Positions 16,139 to 27,204 are shown, counted from the first letter of the stretch. The stretch: DNA of 64,000 nt from Saprospiraceae bacterium (GCA_022844565.1 JALHLK010000022.1:1-64000); one strand, 5' to 3'. Program-made: numbers and translations. The notes: a model not told the origin generated them from the sequence alone.

Positions 16139-17299
16139 TTATTCTTCGACATTTTTCATCTTCATGAGTAGGGTATAAGCACCTTTAATTACTATTCTTC
16201 GGTTGTTGATGGCTTGGTCGTTGATGATTTGTGTCTTGCCTTTTTCCTTTTGACCTGGTTCGATTTCTACCATTTCAAAAGTCTGATCTCCATTTTCCAC
16301 AAAAACATATTCTTTGGATTCAAAATTTATAATCGCCTCATCAGGGACAATCCAACCTTCTTTATTTTGTACTTCGATATCAGCATTCATGTACATACCG
16401 GGTATAATCTGACTGGTTTGGCCTTCTAAGTTACAAATGATGTTGGCAAATCCTTCGTCACCTACATTTCTGACGATGTATTCAATTTTGCCCATGAATT
16501 TTTTATCCATTTGGGCATTGGAGTAAGCTATGATTTTTTGTCCTTTATTGACGAAGGGTAGATCTTTTTCGAAAGCTTTTAATACCAATTTTGTACCTGT
16601 ATTTGATATAATTTTGATCATGTCGTCACCTGGATGGACATATTTCCCGCTATTGACCATCACTTCTGTGACGGTACCTGAGGCTGGTGCGAATATTACA
16701 ATTTGAGACGTCATATTCTCTGTGGTCAAATTTTTGGGGTTGATATTGATGAGTCTCAGTTTTTCCTCAAGAGATCTGACAATGATTTGATTTTGTTTTA
16801 CTTTTTCATCTGCTGTTTGCAATATTTTATCACTTGCTGCTTGATTTTTTACAAGTTCTGTCTGTCGGTCATAATCCAATTTTGCAAAAGCCAGGGTATT
16901 TTTAGCTGATAAGTAATCTTGCTGAAGTTGGATATACTCTTTCTCTTCAAGTCGTATTAATACTTGTCCTTTAGAAACTGACATTCCTGCCATCAATTTG
17001 ATCTGGCGAACAAATCCTGCCATCGGACTACTCACGGTGATGATATTCTCGGGCATTACTTCAGTATTACCATTGAGCGTGATGAGTTGATTGATGTTCG
17101 TCTTTTCTGGTAGCGCGAGTTCCAAATTCGCATTTTTATACTGCGCTTCGGTCAATTCTACCCTGTTAGTACCTTCTTGTACTGTATCTACTTCTTCTGT
17201 GGTTGGTCCTGTTGTTTCCTCCTTTTGCTTGCAACTTTGGAATAAAACGACGCTGAGCGTAAGGAATGTTATTGATGATATTTTAAGAAAATAATTCAT
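16139..17299 (-). CDS. RND efflux periplasmic adaptor (CusB/CzcB type)
   Basis: The membrane-fusion lipoprotein that links the inner-membrane pump to the outer-membrane channel. N-terminal lipobox ending FQSC at about residue 23, then the HlyD-like barrel-sandwich halves (VSSPMAGFVRQIKLMAGMSVSKGQVLIRLE near 84-113 and IFAPASGTVTEVMVNSGKYVHPGDDMIKI near 207-236) either side of a helical hairpin, followed by a beta-barrel and proximal domain. The 386-residue length is normal. It is 18 bp from the TolC gene, in the usual three-part efflux operon. Confidence 0.92.
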   Translation of the reverse strand: MNYFLKISSITFLTLSVVLFQSCKQKEETTGPTTEEVDTVQEGTNRVELTEAQYKNANLELALPEKTNINQLITLNGNTEVMPENIITVSSPMAGFVRQIKLMAGMSVSKGQVLIRLEEKEYIQLQQDYLSAKNTLAFAKLDYDRQTELVKNQAASDKILQTADEKVKQNQIIVRSLEEKLRLININPKNLTTENMTSQIVIFAPASGTVTEVMVNSGKYVHPGDDMIKIISNTGTKLVLKAFEKDLPFVNKGQKIIAYSNAQMDKKFMGKIEYIVRNVGDEGFANIICNLEGQTSQIIPGMYMNADIEVQNKEGWIVPDEAIINFESKEYVFVENGDQTFEMVEIEPGQKEKGKTQIINDQAINNRRIVIKGAYTLLMKMKNVEE

Positions 17300-17317
17300 A
17301 CTAAATATTTTTATAGA

Positions 17318-18550
17318 TTAATAATTGGTTGTCAAATAATGTAAATCAATAATGGTGTTGTTGAGATTTCGCATCAATTCTAGGTATTTACTTTCTATGT
17401 CGATCGCTTGATTAGTTAGCATCACGTATTCGAGATAGTTGATTTGACCGTTTGAAAATTGGTTTTGAGAGACAGACCTTATTGTTTTTGCATTTGGTAG
17501 AGCTTTTTGCTCATATTGCTGAAATTGATTTGAAGTCTCTGTGTAGAGGATATATTGTTGCTTGATTTTAGAATAGATTTCAGCCTTTTTGACCAACAAT
17601 TCATTGTTTTTGACATCCTCCATCTTTTGTGCAGATTCGATCGATGCACGGATACCTTTGCGGAATAATGGAATGCCAACCCCAATTTGCAAATTGGTAA
17701 ATCTATTAAACCCATTATAGACTTCATTGTCTGCCCCAGTACCTCTTATGCTCACATTATTTACGCCCACATTTATCACAGGAGATAGTGCTGTTTTTTC
17801 TACTTGTGTCATTGCTTTGGCTACTTCGATTTCTTGTTCTGCAACTTTGATCGCGGGGTGTTTTAGGGTGGTAAGGCTATCAAAATAAACGACATAATCC
17901 AAGATCTCAATTTCTCCGACTAGGGGTGTATATTTTTGACCATCATTGATCAAATATTCTAAGTTGACCAACAAATAATCTTTCATTTTTTCCACCATAG
18001 CCAGTTGATTAGCGATATTGAGTTGTTGTTGTTCAGCGGTAGTTTTTTCTAACACATCCGTTTCTCCATTTTGCCATCGAATAGTAGATTTTTGAACAAA
18101 CCCATTATATAGACTATCTTGATATTTCAACAGTTTTTCATTGGATATCAAATAGCTGTATTCTAAAAACAAAAAATCCAATTGTTGTCTAATTTCTGTT
18201 TCACTCATCTTGAGATAAGCTTCTGCAGTTTTGACCTGCTGAAGATTGGCCTCAACACGTTTTTTAAAAACTTTTGGCAACGTAAAAGACTGAGAAATCC
18301 CAAAACCTGTATCAAAATAGGTGCTATTAAACTGACCTAATTGAGTACTTACTTGGGTGGGTTCATACGTGTAAGCAGTATTGACCAATGCCTGTCGATA
18401 TTGGATCATCTTAGCCTCTGTGCGTAGTTTTGGGTTGTTATTCCTGCTTATTTTTACAGCCTCCGACAATGTGATAGGCGTTTGTGCTCCCATCATATAT
18501 TGTAAAAGGACAAGTAAAATGATTAAACGATATTTTTTTAATACTTTCAT
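17318..18550 (-). CDS. TolC-family outer-membrane efflux protein (CusC/CzcC type)
   Basis: Forms the trimeric channel through which the metal pump exports ions. A signal peptide precedes ITLSEAVKISRNNNPKL, the typical first TolC repeat start at about residue 25, and long amphipathic helices follow in two internal repeats, the second marked by GVGIPLFRKGIRASIESAQ near 298. Length of 410 residues matches CzcC-like members. Lies 23 bp after the pump gene and 18 bp before the adaptor. Confidence 0.9.
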   Translation of the reverse strand: MKVLKKYRLIILLVLLQYMMGAQTPITLSEAVKISRNNNPKLRTEAKMIQYRQALVNTAYTYEPTQVSTQLGQFNSTYFDTGFGISQSFTLPKVFKKRVEANLQQVKTAEAYLKMSETEIRQQLDFLFLEYSYLISNEKLLKYQDSLYNGFVQKSTIRWQNGETDVLEKTTAEQQQLNIANQLAMVEKMKDYLLVNLEYLINDGQKYTPLVGEIEILDYVVYFDSLTTLKHPAIKVAEQEIEVAKAMTQVEKTALSPVINVGVNNVSIRGTGADNEVYNGFNRFTNLQIGVGIPLFRKGIRASIESAQKMEDVKNNELLVKKAEIYSKIKQQYILYTETSNQFQQYEQKALPNAKTIRSVSQNQFSNGQINYLEYVMLTNQAIDIESKYLELMRNLNNTIIDLHYLTTNY

Positions 18551-18573
18551 TTCTTATTCAGTTTTGTTATGAA

Positions 18574-21500
18574 TTATGCGTGCTCCGTTCGTTTTTTTGT
18601 TTTATCATTTTTTTCGAAAAAGGTATATAGAATGGGAAGCACGATGAGCGTCAAAAAAGTAGCCACCATCAAGCCCCCAATCACTACCGTGGCCAAAGGT
18701 CTTTGTACCTCAGCACCCGCACCATTGCTTATAGCCATAGGCAAAAATCCAAGGGAAGCTACAAAAGCTGTCATCAATACAGGTCTAAGTCGGATTTTGG
18801 TACCCATGATTACGATGCGTTTTAAATCATCATACCCTTCTGCTTTTAATCGGTTAAACTCTGCAATTAACACAATACCATTCAGTACCGCTACCCCAAA
18901 TAGTGCAATAAACCCTACACCAGCACTGATACTGAATGGTAATCCTCTCCATGCTAAAAAGAAGATACCTCCGATAGCAGAGAGTGGAATGGCCGAATAG
19001 ATCAGTAGACCTTGTTTTAAAGAGTTAAAAGCAAAATATAGGAGAATTAAAATAAGGATAAGTGAAATAGGCACAGCTACCATCAATCTATTTTTAGCTT
19101 GATTGAGATTTTCGAAAGCACCTCCATAAGTGATGAAATAGCCTGTTGGGAAATCAATATCTTTAGTGACTTTGTCTTGTAACTCTTGTACGATACTTTG
19201 CACATCCCTTCCACGCACATTAAAGCCTACGACAATCCTTCTTTTTGCATCTTCTCGTTGGATTTGATTGGGACCATCTTTTATAGCAACCTCTGCCAGT
19301 TTTGAGAGTGGTACTTGTTGTCCGCTTGGAGTAGGTATCAGTAAGTTTTGTGCATTTTCTAGACTCTCGCGGAATTCTTCTTTTAATCTTACCACCAAGT
19401 CAAATCTTTTCTCCCCTTCAAAGACCATTCCTGTACTTTGCCCAGCAAAAGCCATATTCACAGCTTTGTTCACGTCAGCTATATTCACATTATATTGAGC
19501 GATAGCATTTCTATCATATTTGATGATGACTTGTGGCACACCTGTTACCGCTTCGACGTACAAGTTTTGAGTGCCTTCCACAGAAGAGACCAATTTACCA
19601 ACTTTCTCTGCATAATGAGCCAAAGTATCAAGGTCTTCTCCAAAAATCTTACACACTACATCTTGTCTTGCCCCCGTCATCAATTCATTAAACCTCATTT
19701 GTACCGGATATTGGAATCCGGCAGTGATACCTGGAACATCTTCTAGTTCTTTACTCATTTTCTCTGCCATTTCATCAAATGTTTTCGCAGTTTTCCACTC
19801 TTTTTTTGGTTTCATAATCACCATCATATCACTTGCCTCCATTGGCATAGGGTCTGTTGGGACTTCACCACTTCCTATTTTTGTGACGACCTTCTCAACT
19901 TCAGGAAAACGCGTCAACAAAATATGCGATGCTTTTTGTGTAAATTCTACCGTGGTATTAAGATTACTTCCTGTCAAAACTCTCGTATCTACCGCATAAT
20001 CACCCTCCTCTAGCGCGGGAATAAACTCCCCACCTAATCGAGATAAAACCATAATGGCTACGACAAATAATGCAATGATTGCCGTAATGGTAATCTTTGG
20101 TATTTTAAGAAAAAATTCTAATGTCCTTTGAAAAATGATTTCTACACGAATCATCACTTTGTCAGATAGATTAAGTTTGTGATCTAGGTTTTTACTCAAC
20201 ACTAAAGTACTCATCATAGGTATATATGTCAAAGACAGTACAAATGCTCCTAATAAAGCAAACATGACAGTCTGGGCCATTGGCAAAAACATTTTACCTT
20301 CTATACCTTCTAATACTAACAATGGAAGATAAACAATCAATATGATGACCTGAGCAAAGACGGCACTATTCATCATTTTGCCAGAAGTATCTCTCACTTC
20401 TATATCCATTTGATCGGTCGTAAGTCTTTGTATACCAACATAATGTTTGCTATGTCTCAACTTATGCATGACTGCTTCGACAATGATCACAGCCCCATCT
20501 ACTATCAGGCCAAAGTCAAGAGCTCCGAGGCTCATCAAGTTGCCACTGACACCAAAGATGTTCATCAGTATTATAGCAAAAAGCATAGCTAATGGTATAA
20601 CAGATGCTACAAGCAACCCTGCTCTTAAATTACCCAAAAAGACAACCAATACAAATATAACAATCAATGCACCTTCCATCAAGTTGGTAGTTACGGTACT
20701 TATCGCATTATTGACCATTTTAGTACGGTCTAAAAACGGTTCTATTTCTACTCCTTCAGGAAGATTTTTTTTGATCTGTTCTATACGTTCTTTTACATTT
20801 TTGATTACCTCGGAGCTATTGGCCCCTTTAAGCATCATGACTACTGCACCGGCTACTTCACCTTGATCATTGTAGGTTACCGCACCATATCTGGTCGCGC
20901 TTCCTTCAGTCACCTCAGCAATATCTCTGATCAAAAGGGGTGTACCAGATACCGATTTTACCGGTATTTTGCCTATTTCGTCTTTTGACCCGATCAGTCC
21001 TTCGGTTCTGACATATAAGGCCGTTGCATTTTTTTCGATGTAGCCGCCCCCCGTATTTTGATTATTGGCTTCTAATGCATCGAAGACATCGTAGATCGTA
21101 ACTCCAGAAGCGTTTAACTTGTTAGGATCTACAACTACTTGATATTGCTTTAGTTTACCTCCAAAAGAAGACACTTCTGCGATACCTTTCACCCCGAGCA
21201 GTTGACGTCTCACTATCCAATCTTGGATGGTCCTCAGTGAGGTAGCATCATATTTAGACTCATATCCTGGTTTTGGCTTGACTACATATTGATATATTTC
21301 GCCAAGACCTGTAGCTACCGGCCCGAGTTCAGGAGTTCCGATATCTTTGGGAATCTCCGTTTGTACTTTTTGCAACCGTTCTGCTACTTGTTGCCGAGCC
21401 CAATAGACATCGATATCATCATCAAAAACCATCGTTACTAATGACAGACCAAATCTCGAAAAACTACGAATCTCCGTAAGTCCCGAAATGTTGCTATTGG

Positions 21501-21714
21501 CTTGTTCTATAGGAAAGGTGACCAATCGCTCGATATCTGTGGCTCCATATGCGGGTGCTTGTGTGATGACAAGTACTTGATTATTGGTAATATCAGGTAC
21601 TGCATCGATGGGTAATTTGGTAGCTTCATAGGCACCAATGGCTATAAGCGCAATGGTCATCAAACCTATGATAAGTTTATTATTAATAGAAAAAGCTATT
21701 ATCTTATTGAGCAT
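18574..21714 (-). CDS. Heavy-metal RND efflux pump (CzcA/CusA family)
   Basis: A 1046-residue proton-driven inner-membrane pump with twelve helices and two large periplasmic loops. The heavy-metal RND signature LDFGLIVDGAVIIVEAVMH lies near residue 400, carrying the proton-relay Asp residues of helix 4. PVQMRFNELMTGARQDV in the second loop resembles the CzcA-type divalent group more than the Cu/Ag methionine-triad CusA proteins, but the metal cannot be fixed from sequence alone. N terminus MLNKIIAFSINNKLIIGL is standard. It heads the three-part system, followed by DUF1003 and an iron exporter. Confidence 0.93.
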   Translation of the reverse strand: MLNKIIAFSINNKLIIGLMTIALIAIGAYEATKLPIDAVPDITNNQVLVITQAPAYGATDIERLVTFPIEQANSNISGLTEIRSFSRFGLSLVTMVFDDDIDVYWARQQVAERLQKVQTEIPKDIGTPELGPVATGLGEIYQYVVKPKPGYESKYDATSLRTIQDWIVRRQLLGVKGIAEVSSFGGKLKQYQVVVDPNKLNASGVTIYDVFDALEANNQNTGGGYIEKNATALYVRTEGLIGSKDEIGKIPVKSVSGTPLLIRDIAEVTEGSATRYGAVTYNDQGEVAGAVVMMLKGANSSEVIKNVKERIEQIKKNLPEGVEIEPFLDRTKMVNNAISTVTTNLMEGALIVIFVLVVFLGNLRAGLLVASVIPLAMLFAIILMNIFGVSGNLMSLGALDFGLIVDGAVIIVEAVMHKLRHSKHYVGIQRLTTDQMDIEVRDTSGKMMNSAVFAQVIILIVYLPLLVLEGIEGKMFLPMAQTVMFALLGAFVLSLTYIPMMSTLVLSKNLDHKLNLSDKVMIRVEIIFQRTLEFFLKIPKITITAIIALFVVAIMVLSRLGGEFIPALEEGDYAVDTRVLTGSNLNTTVEFTQKASHILLTRFPEVEKVVTKIGSGEVPTDPMPMEASDMMVIMKPKKEWKTAKTFDEMAEKMSKELEDVPGITAGFQYPVQMRFNELMTGARQDVVCKIFGEDLDTLAHYAEKVGKLVSSVEGTQNLYVEAVTGVPQVIIKYDRNAIAQYNVNIADVNKAVNMAFAGQSTGMVFEGEKRFDLVVRLKEEFRESLENAQNLLIPTPSGQQVPLSKLAEVAIKDGPNQIQREDAKRRIVVGFNVRGRDVQSIVQELQDKVTKDIDFPTGYFITYGGAFENLNQAKNRLMVAVPISLILILILLYFAFNSLKQGLLIYSAIPLSAIGGIFFLAWRGLPFSISAGVGFIALFGVAVLNGIVLIAEFNRLKAEGYDDLKRIVIMGTKIRLRPVLMTAFVASLGFLPMAISNGAGAEVQRPLATVVIGGLMVATFLTLIVLPILYTFFEKNDKTKKRTEHA

Positions 21715-22012
21715 AATATAAAAAATTTAGAATAAATAGATGACCGAGTTTTGGCTCGATAATCAGATAATTGACAATTTGTTGTGTTTACAAACAAAAA
21801 AGACAGATTCAATAAATCCAGTGTATGAAAAACTTTAGTAAGCTTAATCGCAGAATATTTAGTTGTTAAAATCCTAGCATCATAAACGCGTGGATGGTAA
21901 ATCCTTAAATAGAATATGCGAGTTTACATCTTAAAGTTACACCCCATAGACTTAACAAAAATTAAATCAATGGAAACATTAACACTTTAAAGAAATTGAA
22001 TCAGATGTAGAT

Positions 22013-22396
22013 TTAAAATTTGGGAGGGTGAAAGATACCCAATGACTTGACATCCTTTAATGGAAAATTATAGCTGGAATTGAGTTTATTGAAAAATTGA
22101 ATTTCTGTAAGTTGAAAACTTTTAAAAACATCATTTAAACCGGTTAGTAAAAACATTGGAAGGTGTGTAAAATCCATCGTTTTGAATGGAAGTTGAAAGT
22201 CTTTCATAATGTCATCATCTACATGAAATCCTATGGTGTAGTGCATATAAAGGAACTGCTGTATTGTCATGTCTGGCATTTCTTCGAGATGCTCCATATA
22301 GTGTAGTAATAATAGAGGGGCCTTAACTAACTCCTTAATGGGTGTGAAGGATATTAGACAACTGAAGATTAGAATTTTTACTACCAACTGTTTCAT
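22013..22396 (-). CDS. Small exported protein preceding the metal efflux genes
   Basis: A 127-residue protein with an N-terminal hydrophobic signal (MKQLVVKILIFSCLISF). The mature part holds HYMEHLEEMPDMTIQQFLYMHY, rich in His and Met, and ends FNKLNSSYNFPLKDVK then HPPKF. I do not recognise a named domain. Similar small proteins with this position ahead of CusA-like genes occur in Bacteroidota, to my recollection. The His/Met content and location suggest a periplasmic metal-binding helper, but that is inference. It lies 298 bp before the pump gene, behind its own -7 box. Confidence 0.6.
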   Translation of the reverse strand: MKQLVVKILIFSCLISFTPIKELVKAPLLLLHYMEHLEEMPDMTIQQFLYMHYTIGFHVDDDIMKDFQLPFKTMDFTHLPMFLLTGLNDVFKSFQLTEIQFFNKLNSSYNFPLKDVKSLGIFHPPKF

Positions 22397-22879
22397 TATT
22401 ACAAAGATAAGAAATAAAATTGATATTGCATTTATTTTTTTCCTTGTGCTTTTTCAGTTGGTGGAATAGGTTGCAACTTGATTAATTTCGGTTTATTAAT
22501 GTCATCTGCAATTTAGTCCAAATAAAAGGTAAAAGATTATTTCTAGCACCACTTATTGAGAAACAAAAATGATTGGGAATCCATTAATTCTTCTGAAAAA
22601 AAGCAGGCTATATTATGGAATTGAGTATTAACAGTCTGTTGAGGTAGAACTTGTTAAATGTCCGAAAATTGATAGAAAGAATGTAAAAAGCTTAAAAGAA
22701 ATTATTAAAAGTCTAATTCATTTGATGGTAAAAAATGATTTTATCTTTTTACAAGGTTAAAGGAAAGATTACCAATAAAGGTCCAATAATATTTTTTTTA
22801 AGATCGAGCACTAACTGCTTATCTAAATGAATCTAAAATAAAAAGGATCAGCACTTTTTGTACTAACCCTCTTTTTTAA
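22397..22879. other. Intergenic gap with no recognised gene
   Basis: Apart from the promoter box at its left edge I see no complete frame, RNA gene or repeat. Stretches around 22600-22780 have a codon-like texture but are broken in all frames, so a decayed gene is possible but not supported. Confidence 0.4.
22402..22409 (-). promoter_or_regulatory. -7 promoter box (TATCTTTG) of the metal operon
   Basis: Reads TATCTTTG on the minus strand, 6 bp before the ATG of the small exported protein; so the leader would be very short. No clear -33 partner. Confidence 0.4.
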
Positions 22880-22990
22880 CTAAGCTTCTGCCTTTTTCTT
22901 AGCAACAACTTTCTTAGTCTTAGGTCTTGAATTGCCGTATGAACTTGAGCTAATCTTACCTCTTTTTGTTTTTTTATCTCCTCTTCCCAT
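22880..22990 (-). CDS. 30S ribosomal protein THX
   Basis: A 36-residue very basic protein beginning MGRGDKKTKRGKISSSSYG and continuing to NSRPKTKK and a Lys/Ala tail. This is the THX pattern (M-G-x-G-D-K-K-[ST]-x-R-G-K-I ... G-x-S-R-P), a small extra protein of the 30S head found in Thermus and Bacteroidota. The gene is too short for usual gene-length cut-offs. It has an upstream -7 box at 23021-23028. Identification rests on the motif alone but it is distinctive. Confidence 0.85.
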   Translation of the reverse strand: MGRGDKKTKRGKISSSSYGNSRPKTKKVVAKKKAEA

Positions 22991-23020
22991 GATATTTTAT
23001 ATTTTTCAGATTTTGAACCG

Positions 23021-23028
23021 CAAAGATA
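23021..23028 (-). promoter_or_regulatory. -7 promoter box (TATCTTTG) for THX
   Basis: Exact TAnnTTTG match on the minus strand, 30 bp before the THX ATG; no clear -33 element. Confidence 0.5.
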
Positions 23029-23166
23029 CCATTCTTTTAGGTAATTGAATAAAATTATTAGATTTAGTTCATAATATATGATCTCAAATTTGAGAAAAGG
23101 TCAAAATAAGGTATGTTCTATTGTTATTTTTTCAAAATTGAAGATTTTTTGGGAGAAGATTTAAAA

Positions 23167-23202
23167 AAAAAGCTCCTCTGATTCACATCAAAGAAGCTTT
23201 TT
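23167..23202 (-). terminator. Intrinsic terminator after atpC
   Basis: On the minus strand a 16-bp stem pairs fully (two G-U pairs) and ends in a run of T. The pairings are G-U only in the minus-strand RNA and C-A mismatches on the other strand, which fixes the direction. Confidence 0.8.
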
Positions 23203-23224
23203 ATTTTATTCAGTCTTATCTATT

Positions 23225-23479
23225 CTAGACGGATAAAGCTGGTACTTGTACTAATAACGAAACTTCATTTTTAAGCACCTCAACAAAACCTTTGGTAATT
23301 TTAAACTCTTGGTTCTCTCCTTCTGAAGTTTTTATTCTTACGTTTCCACTTTGTAAAGATGAAACGATAGGAGCGTGACCTTTTAATATCTCAAATTGAC
23401 CACTTGTACCTGGCACTTTTACTGATATGATATCTCCTTTGAATAATTCTTTGCCTGGAGTAAGTACGATTAGTTTCAT
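23225..23479 (-). CDS. atpC: F1F0 ATP synthase epsilon subunit
   Basis: The central-stalk epsilon subunit that couples rotation to catalysis. The protein is 84 residues and contains only the N-terminal beta-sandwich (LIVLTPGKELFKGDIISVKVPG, then LKGHAPIVSSLQSGNVRIK); the C-terminal inhibitory helices of longer epsilons are absent, as is normal for Bacteroidota. It follows atpD by 106 bp and has a terminator after it, so atpD-atpC form a two-gene unit away from the rest of the ATP synthase genes. Confidence 0.93.
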   Translation of the reverse strand: MKLIVLTPGKELFKGDIISVKVPGTSGQFEILKGHAPIVSSLQSGNVRIKTSEGENQEFKITKGFVEVLKNEVSLLVQVPALSV

Positions 23480-23585
23480 TGTATTAATAATTTAGCTTTC
23501 TTAAAAATTATTTCTAGTGATTTGTCAAGACTAAGACTTAAGTAAAATGAGAACATTTAATTAAGTTTTTTATCATGACAGAACT

Positions 23586-25109
<1,524 letters not shown>

Positions 25110-25150
25110 TTATATATTAAATATGAAGAATACTATTTTAAAATTTGCCG

Positions 25151-25158
25151 CAAAGATA
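25151..25158 (-). promoter_or_regulatory. -7 promoter box (TATCTTTG) for atpD-atpC
   Basis: Exact TAnnTTTG match on the minus strand, 51 bp before the atpD ATG. No convincing -33 element. Confidence 0.5.
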
Positions 25159-25299
25159 AGACAACTTAATAGATTAAAATATTTTTTAAGCATTAAAATT
25201 ATCTATTTTGCAATATTTAATTTTGTTAAAAAAGTCGGACTTTAATCAAATCTTCATTTTCCTCTTAACTTCATACCGCTAAAAGCTCCCAGCCAATTG

Positions 25300-25791
25300 C
25301 TAAAAGCTAGAATCAGACAAATTAATTTTCTCCAAAATCATACTAGTAGACCTATTCTTAACAAATGGAATCGTTAAGACCTGCCCTCCATTTTGAAGCA
25401 CAATTGATCTTCCCACAATTTGTTCTAACTCATAATCCCCACCTTTAACAAGAAAATTGGGAATTATTTTTTCAATTAAAGCCAAAGGAGTTTCTTCACC
25501 AAACATGATTACTACATCCACACTTTGCAAACCGGCTAAGATAATCATACGATCATTTTCATCTTGGATAGGTCTACTTGGACCTTTTAAGCCAGCTACA
25601 GAATTATTACTATTGACACCTACAATCAGTATTTCGCCTAATCTTTTGGCCTCCTCTAGAAACAAGACATGACCAGCATGTAAGATGTCAAAGCACCCAT
25701 TTGTGAAAACAATCTTCTTACCCAAGTCTTTCCAATTGTCCACTTGGTTTATAAGTGTCGAGATATCGTGGTATATTTTGGCAGATATCAT
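25300..25791 (-). CDS. rfaE2: D-glycero-beta-D-manno-heptose 1-phosphate adenylyltransferase
   Basis: A stand-alone nucleotidyltransferase for ADP-heptose synthesis in lipopolysaccharide core formation. The N-terminal FTNGCFDILHAGHVLFLEEA holds the HxGH adenylyltransferase motif (near residues 38-41), followed by VGVNSNNSVAGLKGPSRPIQDENDRM and GEETPLALIEKIIPNFLVKGGDY, the RfaE domain II signature. At 163 residues it lacks the sugar kinase half of HldE. Its ATG overlaps the stop of the upstream flippase-like gene (TAATG), showing translational coupling. Confidence 0.92.
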   Translation of the reverse strand: MISAKIYHDISTLINQVDNWKDLGKKIVFTNGCFDILHAGHVLFLEEAKRLGEILIVGVNSNNSVAGLKGPSRPIQDENDRMIILAGLQSVDVVIMFGEETPLALIEKIIPNFLVKGGDYELEQIVGRSIVLQNGGQVLTIPFVKNRSTSMILEKINLSDSSF

Positions 25792-26852
25792 TAAGATTTT
25801 TGCTTGACTTGATTGTAAATTGGTAAAAAAATGTACGATGATAAACCAAAAACAATTGTACTACAGATGGCAACGGCAAAGAAATGTAGATTTCCATAAG
25901 TAAAACCATTTACCGATGCTACACCATATATATTAAGCGATTGAGAAACTAACCATTGAAATGAGCCCATTCCAGCGGGAGAAGGTATAAACATGCCCAA
26001 ACTTCCAAAAAGGAGAACTGCAAGTGCAGGTTTAAAACCTAGATGAGCCGTCGGTTCATATGCAAAGAAGGCCACATACACCATCAGAAAATAACAAACC
26101 CATATCGAAAAGCTATAGATGACAAATAATGATCTTTTTTGAAGTTTAGAAATGGAGGTCAAACCTTCTAATAGGCCATTGAAAAAAGTGGCTACTTTGT
26201 GACCAAATTTAGATCGAAGAATGGCCTTTCTAAAATATAAAATGATAAAAATTCCCAAAACTACAGCACCTAAAAGCAAAAGAATATTAGTAAGACTAAA
26301 CAAACTCTCCCAACTCTTATCCGTGTATTTTTGAAAAACAGCAATTAAGTAAGAAGAAATATCTTTGTAAGCAACCAAAAAAACCAATAAGCCAACGATA
26401 GCAAAAATAATAACATCTACTACGCGCTCTAAAATCACGGTGCCAAAAGCTTTTTCAGATGGCATTTTTTCATATTTTGCCAAAACGCCTGCCCGCATAA
26501 ATTCTCCAATCCTAGGTATTGCTAAACTGGTAAAGTAACCTATGAGTATGGCACCAAACGCATTAAAAAATCTAATTGGGTAACCCATTGGCTCCGTAAG
26601 TAGATTCCACCTCAAAGCTCTGAATACATTGCTCAATAAAGAAAATGTTATGGCCAATAACATAAAAAACCAATTGGCTTCAGAAAACTCCGACATTGTT
26701 TTTTTAACCAAACTACATCCGTTTGGATCTGTTTTGATATCACAGGTTGCTTCATAGACATTCTGTTGTTGTTGGAATACCAGATACAAAATGATGATGC
26801 CTAAACTTAAGCTAAGTGTAAAGCTTAATATGTTTTTTAAATTTGGCCTCAC
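25791..26852 (-). CDS. YbhN/flippase-like integral membrane protein
   Basis: A 353-residue polytopic membrane protein of the lysylphosphatidylglycerol synthase transmembrane / UPF0104 family. It has an N-terminal helix, a substrate-like block LRALRWNLLTEPMGYPIRFFNAFGAILIGYFTSLAIPRIGEFMRAGVL (around residues 78-125) with the family's PRxGE motif, ILERVVD near 145, and PSPAGMGSFQWL near 290. Members move or modify lipid-linked substrates. Coupling by a one-base overlap to rfaE2 and closeness to panD suggest an envelope lipid role; substrate unknown. Confidence 0.82.
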   Translation of the reverse strand: MRPNLKNILSFTLSLSLGIIILYLVFQQQQNVYEATCDIKTDPNGCSLVKKTMSEFSEANWFFMLLAITFSLLSNVFRALRWNLLTEPMGYPIRFFNAFGAILIGYFTSLAIPRIGEFMRAGVLAKYEKMPSEKAFGTVILERVVDVIIFAIVGLLVFLVAYKDISSYLIAVFQKYTDKSWESLFSLTNILLLLGAVVLGIFIILYFRKAILRSKFGHKVATFFNGLLEGLTSISKLQKRSLFVIYSFSIWVCYFLMVYVAFFAYEPTAHLGFKPALAVLLFGSLGMFIPSPAGMGSFQWLVSQSLNIYGVASVNGFTYGNLHFFAVAICSTIVFGLSSYIFLPIYNQVKQKS

Positions 26853-26856
26853 CGCA

Positions 26857-27204
26857 TTAAACTATTTTATTCTGCTGATCTACAAATACAACTTTAGGTT
26901 TAAAGGTCTTTGCTTCTTCCGGAGTCATCAGAGCATAACAGATGATGATGACAATATCTCCAATTTGTGCCCGACGAGCAGCTGCCCCATTCAGACAGAT
27001 CTCCCCAGAACCTCTCTTACCCTTAATAACATAGGTCTCTATACGTTCACCATTATTGTTGTTGACTATTTGTACTTTCTCCCCTTCATATAAACCAGCA
27101 CCATCCATCAGATCTTCATCTATAGTAATACTCCCAACATAATTAAGATTGGCTTGTGTGATGGTGGCTCTATGTATTTTTCCTTTATGTATTGTAAGAA
27201 GCAT
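26857..27204 (-). CDS. panD: Aspartate 1-decarboxylase
   Basis: Makes beta-alanine from aspartate for pantothenate and coenzyme A. The self-cleavage site is YVGSITID, with Gly24-Ser25 generating the pyruvoyl cofactor, and [17 protein letters not shown] near residues 75-91 completes the family signature. Length of 115 residues is normal. It precedes the flippase-like gene by 4 bp and is co-transcribed with it and rfaE2. Confidence 0.95.
   Translation of the reverse strand: MLLTIHKGKIHRATITQANLNYVGSITIDEDLMDGAGLYEGEKVQIVNNNNGERIETYVIKGKRGSGEICLNGAAARRAQIGDIVIIICYALMTPEEAKTFKPKVVFVDQQNKIV

Noticed and set aside
22600-22780. Decayed gene in the gap before THX
   Set aside because: All frames are broken and no family motif can be read, so it is not reported as a pseudogene.
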